64,000 nucleotides of DNA from Noviluteimonas sp052115395 (GTDB lineage: Bacteria > Pseudomonadota > Gammaproteobacteria > Xanthomonadales > Xanthomonadaceae). Below the pieces are notes generated by a model. It had not been told where the DNA came from. It saw nothing but the letters and a program-made list of their open reading frames with translations, and did not search any database. A program made the translations under genes and the position numbers. Below, piece by piece: positions 1 to 7,106 of the stretch. The stretch is from assembly GCA_052115395.1 (NCBI GenBank), contig JBFRGO010000002.1, one strand, 5' to 3'. Every line of letters begins with the position of its first letter. The stretch's first letter is position 1.

Positions 1-44
1 GGATGTCGCGCCGCGCGCCGACGCTGCAACCCCGCGTCGCCTGA
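1..44 (+). CDS. 3' end of an upstream gene (possibly lgt)
   Basis: A reading frame open from the window edge ends at a TGA at 42-44, 16 bases before thyA. Only about 14 codons are visible, rich in Arg and Pro, so the product cannot be identified. In related genomes lgt (prolipoprotein diacylglyceryl transferase) commonly precedes thyA, which is the only reason to suggest it. Other frames are also open over this short stretch. Confidence 0.25.
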   Translation, partial: MSRRAPTLQPRVA

Positions 45-60
45 TTCCACGGAGCGTCCC

Positions 61-894
61 ATGCGCCAGTACCTCGACCTGATGCGCGAAATCCTCGAGC
101 ACGGCACGCCCAAGGGCGATCGCACGGGCACGGGCACGCTGAGCGTGTTCGGCCGGATGATGCGGTTCGACCTGCGCGAAGGCTTCCCGCTGGTGACGAC
201 CAAGAAGCTGCACCTGAAGTCGGTGATCCACGAGCTGCTGTGGTTCCTGCAGGGCGACACCAACGTCGGATACCTGCGCGAGCGCGGCGTCACGATCTGG
301 GACGAATGGGCGACCGAGGAGGGCAGCCTCGGCCCGCTGTACGGCGCGCAGTGGCGCAGCTGGCCCACGCGCGATGGCGGGACGATCGACCAGATCACCG
401 CGCTGATCGACGGGATCAGGAAGAAACCCAACTCGCGCCGCCACATCGTCAGCGCCTGGAACGTCGAATATCTCCCCGACGAATCCCGCAGCCCGCAGGA
501 CAACGTCCGCGATGGCCGCATGGCGCTGGCCGCGTGCCACACCCTGTTCCAGTTCTACGTCGCCGACGGCCGCCTGTCGTGCATGTTGATGGCGCGCAGC
601 CAGGATTTCCTGCTCGGCACGCCGTTCAACATCGCCAGCTACGCGCTGCTGGTGCACATGGTGGCGCAGCAATGCGACCTGGACGTCGGTGAATTCGTCT
701 GGGTCGGCGGCGACGTCCACCTGTACAACAACCACCTCGAACAAGCGCGCCTGCAACTCACGCGCGAGCCCCGTCCGCTGCCGCAACTGGCGATCCTGCG
801 GAAACCGGAATCGATCTTCGACTATGTATTCGAAGATTTCGAGATTCGCGGCTACACCCCGCACGCGGCGATCAAGGCTCCGATCGCGGTCTGA
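61..894 (+). CDS. thyA: Thymidylate synthase
   Basis: Makes dTMP from dUMP with methylene-tetrahydrofolate as carbon donor and reductant, releasing dihydrofolate; cytosolic. The 277-residue protein is near the usual 264, with a slightly longer central loop (about residues 138-152). The N-terminal folate/phosphate loop (DRTGTGTLSVFG) is intact, the catalytic Cys is C159 in ACHTLFQFYV, and the dUMP-binding stretch FNIASYALL and the C-terminal IKAPIAV are typical. The loop normally reading RSCD is RSQD here. A CGGAG lies just upstream of the ATG. Its usual partner folA, which recycles the dihydrofolate, is 8.5 kb downstream on the same strand, separated by a signalling and envelope block. Confidence 0.97.
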   Translation: MRQYLDLMREILEHGTPKGDRTGTGTLSVFGRMMRFDLREGFPLVTTKKLHLKSVIHELLWFLQGDTNVGYLRERGVTIWDEWATEEGSLGPLYGAQWRSWPTRDGGTIDQITALIDGIRKKPNSRRHIVSAWNVEYLPDESRSPQDNVRDGRMALAACHTLFQFYVADGRLSCMLMARSQDFLLGTPFNIASYALLVHMVAQQCDLDVGEFVWVGGDVHLYNNHLEQARLQLTREPRPLPQLAILRKPESIFDYVFEDFEIRGYTPHAAIKAPIAV

Positions 895-919
895 AGCGTC
901 CTTGCCCTTAAGGGAGCCT

Positions 920-947
920 TTGACCCGTCATCGGGCGGGCGTATGCT
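920..947 (+). promoter_or_regulatory. Sigma70-type promoter for the first response regulator
   Basis: TTGACC (920-925), a 16-base spacer and TATGCT (942-947) form a good vegetative promoter match. It lies in the 82-base gap after thyA and 29 bases before the ATG at 977. It implies that the signalling cluster is transcribed independently of thyA. Confidence 0.55.
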
Positions 948-976
948 CGCCGGCGCCGGGGTTTCAGGGCTCGCAC

Positions 977-1612
977 ATGCGCATTCTGGTGGCAGACGAC
1001 CATCCCATCATCTGCGTCGCACTCGGCGAAATGTTGCGCGTGGCGTTTCCATCGACGCTGCAGGGCGTCGACATCGTCGTCGACAGCGACGCGCTGCTCG
1101 CGCACCTGGCCAGCGACGTGCCGTGCGAGTTGCTCGTGCTCGACCTGTTCATGCCCGGCGCGGTCGGCAGCATCCCGCTGCTCGAACGTGTCGTCGCGCT
1201 GCGGCCCGGCCTGCGCGTGGTGACCTACACCGGCGCCAACCAGCCGATGCTGGCGCAGCAGGCCTTGTCCGCGGGCGCGCGCGCCTTCGTCTCGAAGGCG
1301 AGCGGGCCGGAAGTCGCGCTCGATGCGATCCGCGTGGTGCTCGGCGGGCAAGTGTTCGTCGACCCGCGCATCGACCTGGACGTCGCGCGCAAACATCCCT
1401 GGCATCTGCTGACGCCGGGCGAGCGCGGCGTCATCGTCGCGCTCGCGAGCGGGCACCACCTGCACGGGATCGCGCTCGACAGCGACCGCAGCTACAAGAC
1501 GGTCACCGCGCACAAGTACAACGCGCTGCGTAAATTGCAGCTGGATTCCAAGACCGACCTGAAGCACTACCTCTCGCAGATCGGACTGGGTTACCTGCTC
1601 GGTTCGCACTGA
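977..1612 (+). CDS. NarL/LuxR-type response regulator (receiver + HTH)
   Basis: A 211-residue transcriptional regulator. The receiver domain (about 1-120) keeps every key residue: acidic pair in VADDHP, phosphoacceptor D56 in VLDLFMP and K107 in FVSKAS. The C-terminal part (about 145-205) has a LuxR-like helix-turn-helix with a TPGER start and a KTVTAHKYNAL recognition region. The ATG at 977 was chosen because the receiver begins immediately with MRILVADD; longer in-frame extensions only overlap thyA. It is the first gene of a cluster of three regulators, a receiver-like/Hpt protein and a hybrid kinase. Its 3' end overlaps the convergent receiver/Hpt gene by 22 bases. Target genes are unknown. 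Confidence 0.88.
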   Translation: MRILVADDHPIICVALGEMLRVAFPSTLQGVDIVVDSDALLAHLASDVPCELLVLDLFMPGAVGSIPLLERVVALRPGLRVVTYTGANQPMLAQQALSAGARAFVSKASGPEVALDAIRVVLGGQVFVDPRIDLDVARKHPWHLLTPGERGVIVALASGHHLHGIALDSDRSYKTVTAHKYNALRKLQLDSKTDLKHYLSQIGLGYLLGSH

Positions 1613-2268
1613 AGCGCGGAGGCGGCATCCAGCTGGGCTTCGACCAGGTCGAGCGCCGCTTCCAGCGCCGACGCGCTCCACTCCTCGCATCCGGCTTCGC
1701 CGCGTGCGCACGCGGCCGCGACATCGTTCTCGCCGAGCATCAGCGCCGCGCCCCCGATGCGATGGAACATCGCGCGCAATTGCGCGAGGTTGCCGTTGCG
1801 CAAGGAAGTACGCGCCTGGCGCAGGTCCTGGTGCGAGGTGCCGACGAACAGCTCCCATTGCGCCACGTTGCGCGCACGCGCCTGCTCCGGCCCGTGCGTG
1901 CGCAACAAGGTGCCGAGCAGCGTGTCGAGCGTGGCCAGCGGAATCGGCATCGGCAGGCATGCGCGCATTCCGGTCTGCATCGACAGGGGTGTATCGAGCG
2001 CGGCGTCGTTGCTGTAGCCGACGATCGGACACGCATCGACCCCGCGCGCGATCGCCAGGTCGTTGATGCGCACCGCGAGCGAGAAGCCATCGGTGCCCGG
2101 CATGCGGCACGCGGTGAGCACGAGGTCGAATCGCGCTGCGTCGAGCAATGCGAGCGCTTGTTCCGCATCGTCCACGCACAGCGGCGCATGGCCGAGCGTG
2201 CTCAGTTGTTCGGCAACGACGAGACGATTGAGCGGATGCGCGTCGACGACGAGGATGCGATGCGGCAT
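1591..2268 (-). CDS. Degenerate receiver domain fused to an Hpt domain
   Basis: A 225-residue phosphorelay protein. Residues 1-120 have the receiver fold pattern (ILVVDAHPLNR ... LTACRMPGTDG ... LPMPI), close to the receivers of BvgS/EvgS-type kinases. The phosphoacceptor Asp is replaced by A53, one acidic-pocket Asp by A10 and the conserved Lys by M107, so it should not accept phosphate. Residues 135-220 form an Hpt domain with the expected His, H169 in MFHRIGGAA, which can be phosphorylated. The start at 2268 has a well-placed GGAG five bases upstream; upstream in-frame starts have none. It runs convergently into the first regulator. I infer that it is the phosphotransfer partner of the hybrid kinase at 3878-5596, with the receiver-like part used for binding only. 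Confidence 0.85.
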   Translation of the reverse strand: MPHRILVVDAHPLNRLVVAEQLSTLGHAPLCVDDAEQALALLDAARFDLVLTACRMPGTDGFSLAVRINDLAIARGVDACPIVGYSNDAALDTPLSMQTGMRACLPMPIPLATLDTLLGTLLRTHGPEQARARNVAQWELFVGTSHQDLRQARTSLRNGNLAQLRAMFHRIGGAALMLGENDVAAACARGEAGCEEWSASALEAALDLVEAQLDAASALQCEPSR

Positions 2269-2455
2269 GCGAACTCCGGTGCTGGTCAGCGAGCCCAGCA
2301 TCGTGGCGGATTTGCGTCCATGCAAGGCGGCAAAAACGTGCATCGGGGAAAACCTCAGGGAATTCGGGGAAGTTTCCCAATAGCTGTTTCCACCTAATCG
2401 CGCGTAGTTTGGAACTGTCGTCACCTCTGGGACGAATCGGCAGGGAGACAGGGCA

Positions 2456-3121
2456 ATGAATGGGCTCGCGGATTTCGAAAAAGGCGTCAACGCGGTGGTG
2501 ATGGACGAAGGTTTGGTCCATGTCGTGGACGAGGACGCATCGGTGCGCGACACCTTGCGGCGAATGTTGGAGGCCGATGGTTTCGCGGTGCGATGCCATG
2601 CCAGTGCGCGCGGCTTCCTTGCGGCGTGGCCGTCGGCGCCGGGCTGCGTGCTGCTCGACGTGCGCATGCCGGGGCCGGATGGCTTCGACCTGCAACTGGC
2701 GTTGGCGTATCGCCACGACGCGTTGCCGGTCGTCTTCATGGGGGCCTACGGCGACTTGCCGATGAGCGTGCTCGCGCTCAAGCGCGGCACCGTGCATTTC
2801 GTCGCCGAACCGATCCAGCGCGAGGCGTTGCTCGTCGCGGTCGGCAAGGCGGTCGAACGGAGCCAGGCGCAGCGGGAACTGGATTGCCGCCGCCGCGCGA
2901 TGCGGGAACGTTTCCTGACGCTCACCGTGCGCGAACGAGCGGTGTTCGAACAGGTCACCGCGGGGCGCCTGAACAAGCAGATCGCAGCGGCCCTGTGCAC
3001 GTGCGAGCGCACGGTGAAAGCGCATCGCGCCAACATGATGCACAAGCTGCAGGCGCATTCGGTGGCCGAGCTGGTGCGCATCGCCATCCACATCGAAGCG
3101 GACGCAGAAGTCGCCGCCTGA
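2456..3121 (+). CDS. FixJ-family response regulator with atypical receiver
   Basis: A 221-residue regulator of FixJ/TodT type. The receiver (about 20-135) has the acidic pair D25/E26 and phosphoacceptor D68 in LLDVRMPGPDG. The conserved Thr is G96 (FMGAYGD) and the conserved Lys of the usual EKP motif is E118 (VAEPI). The C-terminal LuxR HTH (about 150-210) is well formed (LTVRERAVFEQV, NKQIAAAL, RTVKAHRANMMHKL). Loss of Thr and Lys suggests weak or phosphorylation-independent switching. A GGGAGA lies upstream of the ATG. It is transcribed divergently from the receiver/Hpt gene across a 187-base gap, so the two may share control sequences. Confidence 0.85.
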   Translation: MNGLADFEKGVNAVVMDEGLVHVVDEDASVRDTLRRMLEADGFAVRCHASARGFLAAWPSAPGCVLLDVRMPGPDGFDLQLALAYRHDALPVVFMGAYGDLPMSVLALKRGTVHFVAEPIQREALLVAVGKAVERSQAQRELDCRRRAMRERFLTLTVRERAVFEQVTAGRLNKQIAAALCTCERTVKAHRANMMHKLQAHSVAELVRIAIHIEADAEVAA

Positions 3122-3241
3122 GTACGCGCCGTTTTCGTTTCGCCGCGGTTATGCGATGCCGCACTTGTCGGTTGTTCCGCATCCCGCGCCGCTGGCACGC
3201 TGGCTCCGCGCGCAAGATCGCGCGCGCTGCTTCCGACGGCC

Positions 3242-3877
3242 ATGCATCGACTTGTCGTTGCCGACGACCATCCCATCGTCTTCCGCGCGGTGCGCGACGC
3301 GCTGCCGCCCGGCGGATTCCGCATCGTCGCCGAGTGCACCGATGCGGCGACGGCGTTCGCGGCGGTGCGTGCGCATACGACGGCCACGCATCCGGTCACG
3401 CTGATCCTGGACCTCGAACTCCCCGGCAGCGGCATCGCCGTGTTGCGGCGCCTGCGCGCGCAGCACGTGCCCGCACGCGTGCTGGTGCTGTCGGGCGAAG
3501 AGGAACGCGCCGGCGGCCTGCGTGCGTTGCGCGCCGGCGCCGACGGCTACGTGCCGAAGACCGATTCGCTGGCCGATCTTTCCCTGGCCATCGACCTGGT
3601 CGCGCGCGGCAAGCGCTTCTTCCGCCCCCTGGTCACGGCCGGCGCCGGACAGGGCGTGCAGGACGACGACACCTTGCTCGGCAGCCTGAGCGATCGCGAG
3701 TACGGCGTGCTGAAGGGCCTGGCCGAAGGCCGGACCAACGGCGAGATCGCCTTCGACCTGGCCCTGACGCCGAAGAGCGTCAGCGCCTGTCGCAACAAGC
3801 TGATGCGCAAGCTGGCCCTGGACAATTTGCCGGCGCTGATCGCATTCGCGCGCCTGAACCACGTGACGCACGACTAG
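3242..3877 (+). CDS. NarL/LuxR-type response regulator
   Basis: A 211-residue regulator with an intact receiver (VADDHP, phosphoacceptor D57 in LILDLELPG, S84, K106 in YVPKTDS) and a C-terminal LuxR-type HTH (LSDREYGVLKGLAEG, NGEIAFDL, KSVSACRNKLMRKL). The architecture matches EvgA/BvgA-type partners of hybrid kinases. It ends exactly where the convergent hybrid kinase gene ends (stop codons adjacent at 3877/3878). It is the most likely direct partner of that kinase by position, but no target operator can be seen. Confidence 0.88.
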   Translation: MHRLVVADDHPIVFRAVRDALPPGGFRIVAECTDAATAFAAVRAHTTATHPVTLILDLELPGSGIAVLRRLRAQHVPARVLVLSGEEERAGGLRALRAGADGYVPKTDSLADLSLAIDLVARGKRFFRPLVTAGAGQGVQDDDTLLGSLSDREYGVLKGLAEGRTNGEIAFDLALTPKSVSACRNKLMRKLALDNLPALIAFARLNHVTHD

Positions 3878-5596
3878 TCATTCGACGGGCGCCACCAGCG
3901 TCGCCAGCGCCGCCGCCAGCTTGTCGACCTGGAAAGGCTTGGCCAGGTACGCATCCATGCCGGCGGCCAGGCACCGCTCGCGTTCGCCCTGCATCGCATT
4001 GGCCGTGAGCGCGAGGATCGGAAGCCGCGCGCGCTGCCCCGAGGCTTCCTGCGCGCGGACGCGTTCGACCAGGCCGTAACCATCCAGGCGTGGCATGTGG
4101 CAATCGGTGATCAGCGCGGCATAGCGTGCGGACAGCGCCGCATCGGACAACACCGCCCACGCCGCTTCGCCGTCTTCGGCCATGTCGCATTCCCAGCCGA
4201 GCTTGGCGAGTTGGCCGGCGATCACTTCGCGATTGACCGGATGATCTTCCGCCAGCAGCGCGCGCATGCCGCGCGGTGGAACGGCCGCCATGGCCTCCGA
4301 CGCATTGTTTGCCGGCATGGCCGCGGCCACGAGCGGCAGGGTGACCGTGAAGCAACTGCCGGCGCCGGGCGTGCTCTCGCAGGCGACCGTGCCGCCCATC
4401 AATTCCGCCAGGCGCTTGACGATGCTCAGGCCCAGTCCCGTTCCGCCGAAGCGGCGCGTGGTGGCCGCATCGGCCTGTTCGAAGGGACGGAACAACTGCG
4501 CCATCGCTTCGGCCGTCATGCCGATGCCGGTGTCGCGCACGCGCAGTTGCAACGCGCTGCTGTCCACGCGCGCCTCGACGTCCACGCGCCCCTGCCCGGT
4601 GAACTTCACCGCGTTGCCCGCGAGGTTGAGCAGGATTTGCCGCAGCCGCACCGGATCCCCGACGACCCATGGCGGCACGTCGCCGTCGACGTGCACGCCG
4701 ATGTGCACGTTGCGCGCGTTGGCCTGCGGCGCCAGCGAAGCGCACACCGCGTCGATCAGCGGGCACAGCGCCACCGGCACGTGTTCGAGTTCCAGCTTGC
4801 CGGCCTCGATCTTCGAGAAGTCCAGGATGTCGTCGAGGATGGTGAGCAGCGCGACCGACGAGGCGCGGCAACTGTCGAGCAGGCGTTGTTGCGCCGGCTG
4901 CAGCGGGGTATCGCCGAGCAGGTCGATCATGCCGAGCACGCCGTTCATCGGCGTGCGGATCTCGTGGCTCATCATCGCCAGGAAACGGCTCTTCGCCGCC
5001 GCCGCCGCGCGCGCCTGTTCGACGGCGTGCGCGAGTTGCTGCTGCACGCGCCGCTCCTCGGTGCGATCGATCGCGATGCCGACGATGCCGATCGCGCGCC
5101 CCCGCGCATCGAACACCGCTTGCTTCCGCGCGCGCACGTCGCGCAATTCGCCGTTGATGCGCATGCGCTCGTCGAAGGTGCGCGCCTGGCGGGAGGACAA
5201 CAGCTGCCGGTCCTGCATGACGAAGCGGTCGTGCAGGCGCTTGCCGAACAACTCGCGGTCGTTGCGGCCGGTGATGGATTCGACCTCGCGCGCGAAGGTC
5301 GTGGCGAAGGCGCGGTTCACGCGGCGATAGCGCAGCGTGGTGTCCTTGAAGAACAGGATGTCGGGCACGGCGTCGAGGATGGATTGCAGCGTGCGTTCGT
5401 TCGCATCGTTGCGGCGGCGGCGTCGCAGGTCGAGGATGGACAGCACGGCGATCGCGCCCATGCCCAGCAGCATGAACGCGCGCTCGTGCCAGTGCTGCGA
5501 GACGAACCACAGGGCCGCGCCCATCGCGCAGATGAGCAACGGCGTGGCGAGGCCGGCGTCGAGCTGGCGGCGGAGACGATGGCGCAGGGTCGGCAT
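3878..5596 (-). CDS. Hybrid sensor histidine kinase (TM-PAS-HisKA-HATPase-REC)
   Basis: A 572-residue membrane kinase. Two hydrophobic helices (about 15-33 and 40-57) enclose almost no periplasmic loop. A PAS-like domain follows (about 65-185), then HisKA with H211 in SHEIRTPMNG, an HATPase domain (N328 in NLAGNAVKF, DTGIGM at 355, GGTGLGL at 384), and a C-terminal receiver with D498 in ITDCHMP and K553 in LAKPF. No Hpt domain is attached, unlike BvgS/EvgS, so the separate Hpt protein at 1591-2268 is the obvious relay partner. The signal is unknown; with so small a periplasmic part, sensing is probably by the PAS domain or within the membrane. A divergent outer-membrane protein gene begins 178 bases away. 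Confidence 0.92.
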   Translation of the reverse strand: MPTLRHRLRRQLDAGLATPLLICAMGAALWFVSQHWHERAFMLLGMGAIAVLSILDLRRRRRNDANERTLQSILDAVPDILFFKDTTLRYRRVNRAFATTFAREVESITGRNDRELFGKRLHDRFVMQDRQLLSSRQARTFDERMRINGELRDVRARKQAVFDARGRAIGIVGIAIDRTEERRVQQQLAHAVEQARAAAAAKSRFLAMMSHEIRTPMNGVLGMIDLLGDTPLQPAQQRLLDSCRASSVALLTILDDILDFSKIEAGKLELEHVPVALCPLIDAVCASLAPQANARNVHIGVHVDGDVPPWVVGDPVRLRQILLNLAGNAVKFTGQGRVDVEARVDSSALQLRVRDTGIGMTAEAMAQLFRPFEQADAATTRRFGGTGLGLSIVKRLAELMGGTVACESTPGAGSCFTVTLPLVAAAMPANNASEAMAAVPPRGMRALLAEDHPVNREVIAGQLAKLGWECDMAEDGEAAWAVLSDAALSARYAALITDCHMPRLDGYGLVERVRAQEASGQRARLPILALTANAMQGERERCLAAGMDAYLAKPFQVDKLAAALATLVAPVE

Positions 5597-5774
5597 GGGC
5601 CGAGCATAGGCGTGACGAATCGGGCAGGCGCCGCCAAAAGTACAAGCGCGAAATCTCGCGCTCCATTGCGCCGGATTCGGCCGCTCGTTGCCCTTTGGGC
5701 CAATGTCGCGCGTCGACCGTGTCCGAAAGAATCTTCTTCCACCAGACCCTCTCGATCAGAGCAGGAATCACGGC

Positions 5775-6518
5775 ATGAATCGGTTGCGCTTACGTGTTGC
5801 AGGCCTCTTGCTGTGCTTGTCGCCCTTCGCCGCCAGCGCGGCGACGCCCGACGGCGGGTGGGATTGGGTCGTGGCGCCTTACGCCTGGGCGGCCAGCATC
5901 GGCACCGACGTGCGCACGAATACGCCGCCGACCGACGCCAGCACCGACACCGCCTTCCCGGATGTCGTCGACATCCTCGACGGCGTGTTCGAGGTGCGCG
6001 GCGAAGGGCAGGGCGATGCGTTCGGCGCGTTCGCCGACCTCACCTACTTCGGTCTCGCCGACGACACGCAGCGGCGTTTCCAGCGCACCGAGTCGGACCT
6101 GGACATGCGATTGATCGAAGTCGCCGGCGTGTGGAGCCCCGGGCCCGCACGCTTCACCGGCTTCGAGGCCTTCGCCGGCGCGCGCGTGATCGACCTGGAT
6201 TTCACGGTGACTTTCCTGCCCGACAATCCCGCCTTCGCGCCGCATTCGATCCGCAAGGGCGAAACCTTCTACGACATGATGGTGGGCGCACGCTACACGT
6301 GGGCGTTCTCGGACCGCTGGTCGCTGACCCTGCGCGGCGATGGTTCCTTCGGCGACACCGAGGGCACCTGGAACGCGAGCGTGCTCGGCCAATATCACAC
6401 CCGCCATGGCAGCTGGGCCCTGGGTTACCGCTATCTCGACGTCGACCTCGAGGATGCGGGCGACACGCTCAGCGTGACGCTCGACGGCCCCGTGATCGGT
6501 TACGCCTTCCGCTTCTGA
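5775..6518 (+). CDS. Predicted outer-membrane beta-barrel protein
   Basis: A 247-residue exported protein. Residues 1-22 are a clear signal peptide (basic start, hydrophobic core, AASA cleavage site). The mature part alternates hydrophobic and polar residues as in beta strands and ends in ...GYAFRF; a terminal Phe is the usual signal for assembly by the Bam complex. The start at 5775 was chosen because it begins the signal peptide. I do not recognise the family; it looks like an uncharacterised small barrel of about 8-10 strands. It is divergent from the hybrid kinase and 10 bases upstream of the glycine-zipper gene, so it could be a target of the adjacent two-component system. Confidence 0.7.
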   Translation: MNRLRLRVAGLLLCLSPFAASAATPDGGWDWVVAPYAWAASIGTDVRTNTPPTDASTDTAFPDVVDILDGVFEVRGEGQGDAFGAFADLTYFGLADDTQRRFQRTESDLDMRLIEVAGVWSPGPARFTGFEAFAGARVIDLDFTVTFLPDNPAFAPHSIRKGETFYDMMVGARYTWAFSDRWSLTLRGDGSFGDTEGTWNASVLGQYHTRHGSWALGYRYLDVDLEDAGDTLSVTLDGPVIGYAFRF

Positions 6519-6528
6519 GGAGTTCCCC

Positions 6529-6990
6529 ATGCGCACATTGCTGACTTCCTTCGCCGTCGTGTTGTTCGCCTTCGCCGTGCTGCCCGCTTCGGCGCAGAAG
6601 CCGTCCGCGTATCCCTCCAAGGGGCAGACGGCCGAGCAGAAGACGCAGGACGATGCGGCCTGCGCGACCTGGGCCAAGCAGGACACCGGCATCGATCCCG
6701 CGGCGACGGCCGCGGCGCCCCCGCCAGCCACGGGCCCGCAGGGCGAACGCGCCCGGGGTGCCGTGCGTGGGGCCGCGGCCGGCGCAGTGATCGGCGAAGT
6801 GCACAACGGCGATTCCTCCGACGGTGCGAAGATCGGTGCGACGGCGGGCGTGGTCGCCGGCGGTCGTGCCGCGCGCCGCAACCAGGCCGCGCGCACGCAG
6901 CAATCGCAGCAGGCCCAGTCCGATGCGCACGCCAAGTACTGGAGCGCCTGGGGCGCGTGCATGGCGGGCAAGGGCTATTCGGTGAGTTGA
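6529..6990 (+). CDS. Glycine-zipper (YMGG-like) envelope protein
   Basis: A 153-residue secreted protein with a signal peptide (residues 1-22, ending PASA). The centre has two glycine/alanine-zipper helices (ARGAVRGAAAGAVIG and AKIGATAGVVAGG) as in YMGG/YmgG-type proteins that insert into or oligomerise at membranes. The C-terminal third is Gln/Ala-rich and ends with a conserved-looking segment containing one Cys (WGACMAGKGY). A second Cys is at about residue 45. It follows the outer-membrane barrel gene by 10 bases and is probably co-transcribed. The biochemical role of the family is unclear. Confidence 0.75.
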   Translation: MRTLLTSFAVVLFAFAVLPASAQKPSAYPSKGQTAEQKTQDDAACATWAKQDTGIDPAATAAAPPPATGPQGERARGAVRGAAAGAVIGEVHNGDSSDGAKIGATAGVVAGGRAARRNQAARTQQSQQAQSDAHAKYWSAWGACMAGKGYSVS

Positions 6991-7106
6991 CCCCGGCCCG
7001 TCGGGGCAACGCCTGTATCGGTTCCAGTAAAAGTACGCTCGACAAGCCGACCGGGCCGGGCGATACCATCCGCCCAAACCTCGCCGAACCAGGCGGAGGA
7101 GGCCGG

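Noticed and set aside
908..3091. Very long open frame (727 codons) on the minus strand across the signalling genes
   Set aside because: Shadow of the real forward and reverse genes; its composition is Arg/His/Gln-rich without domains, as usual opposite genes with high GC at third positions.
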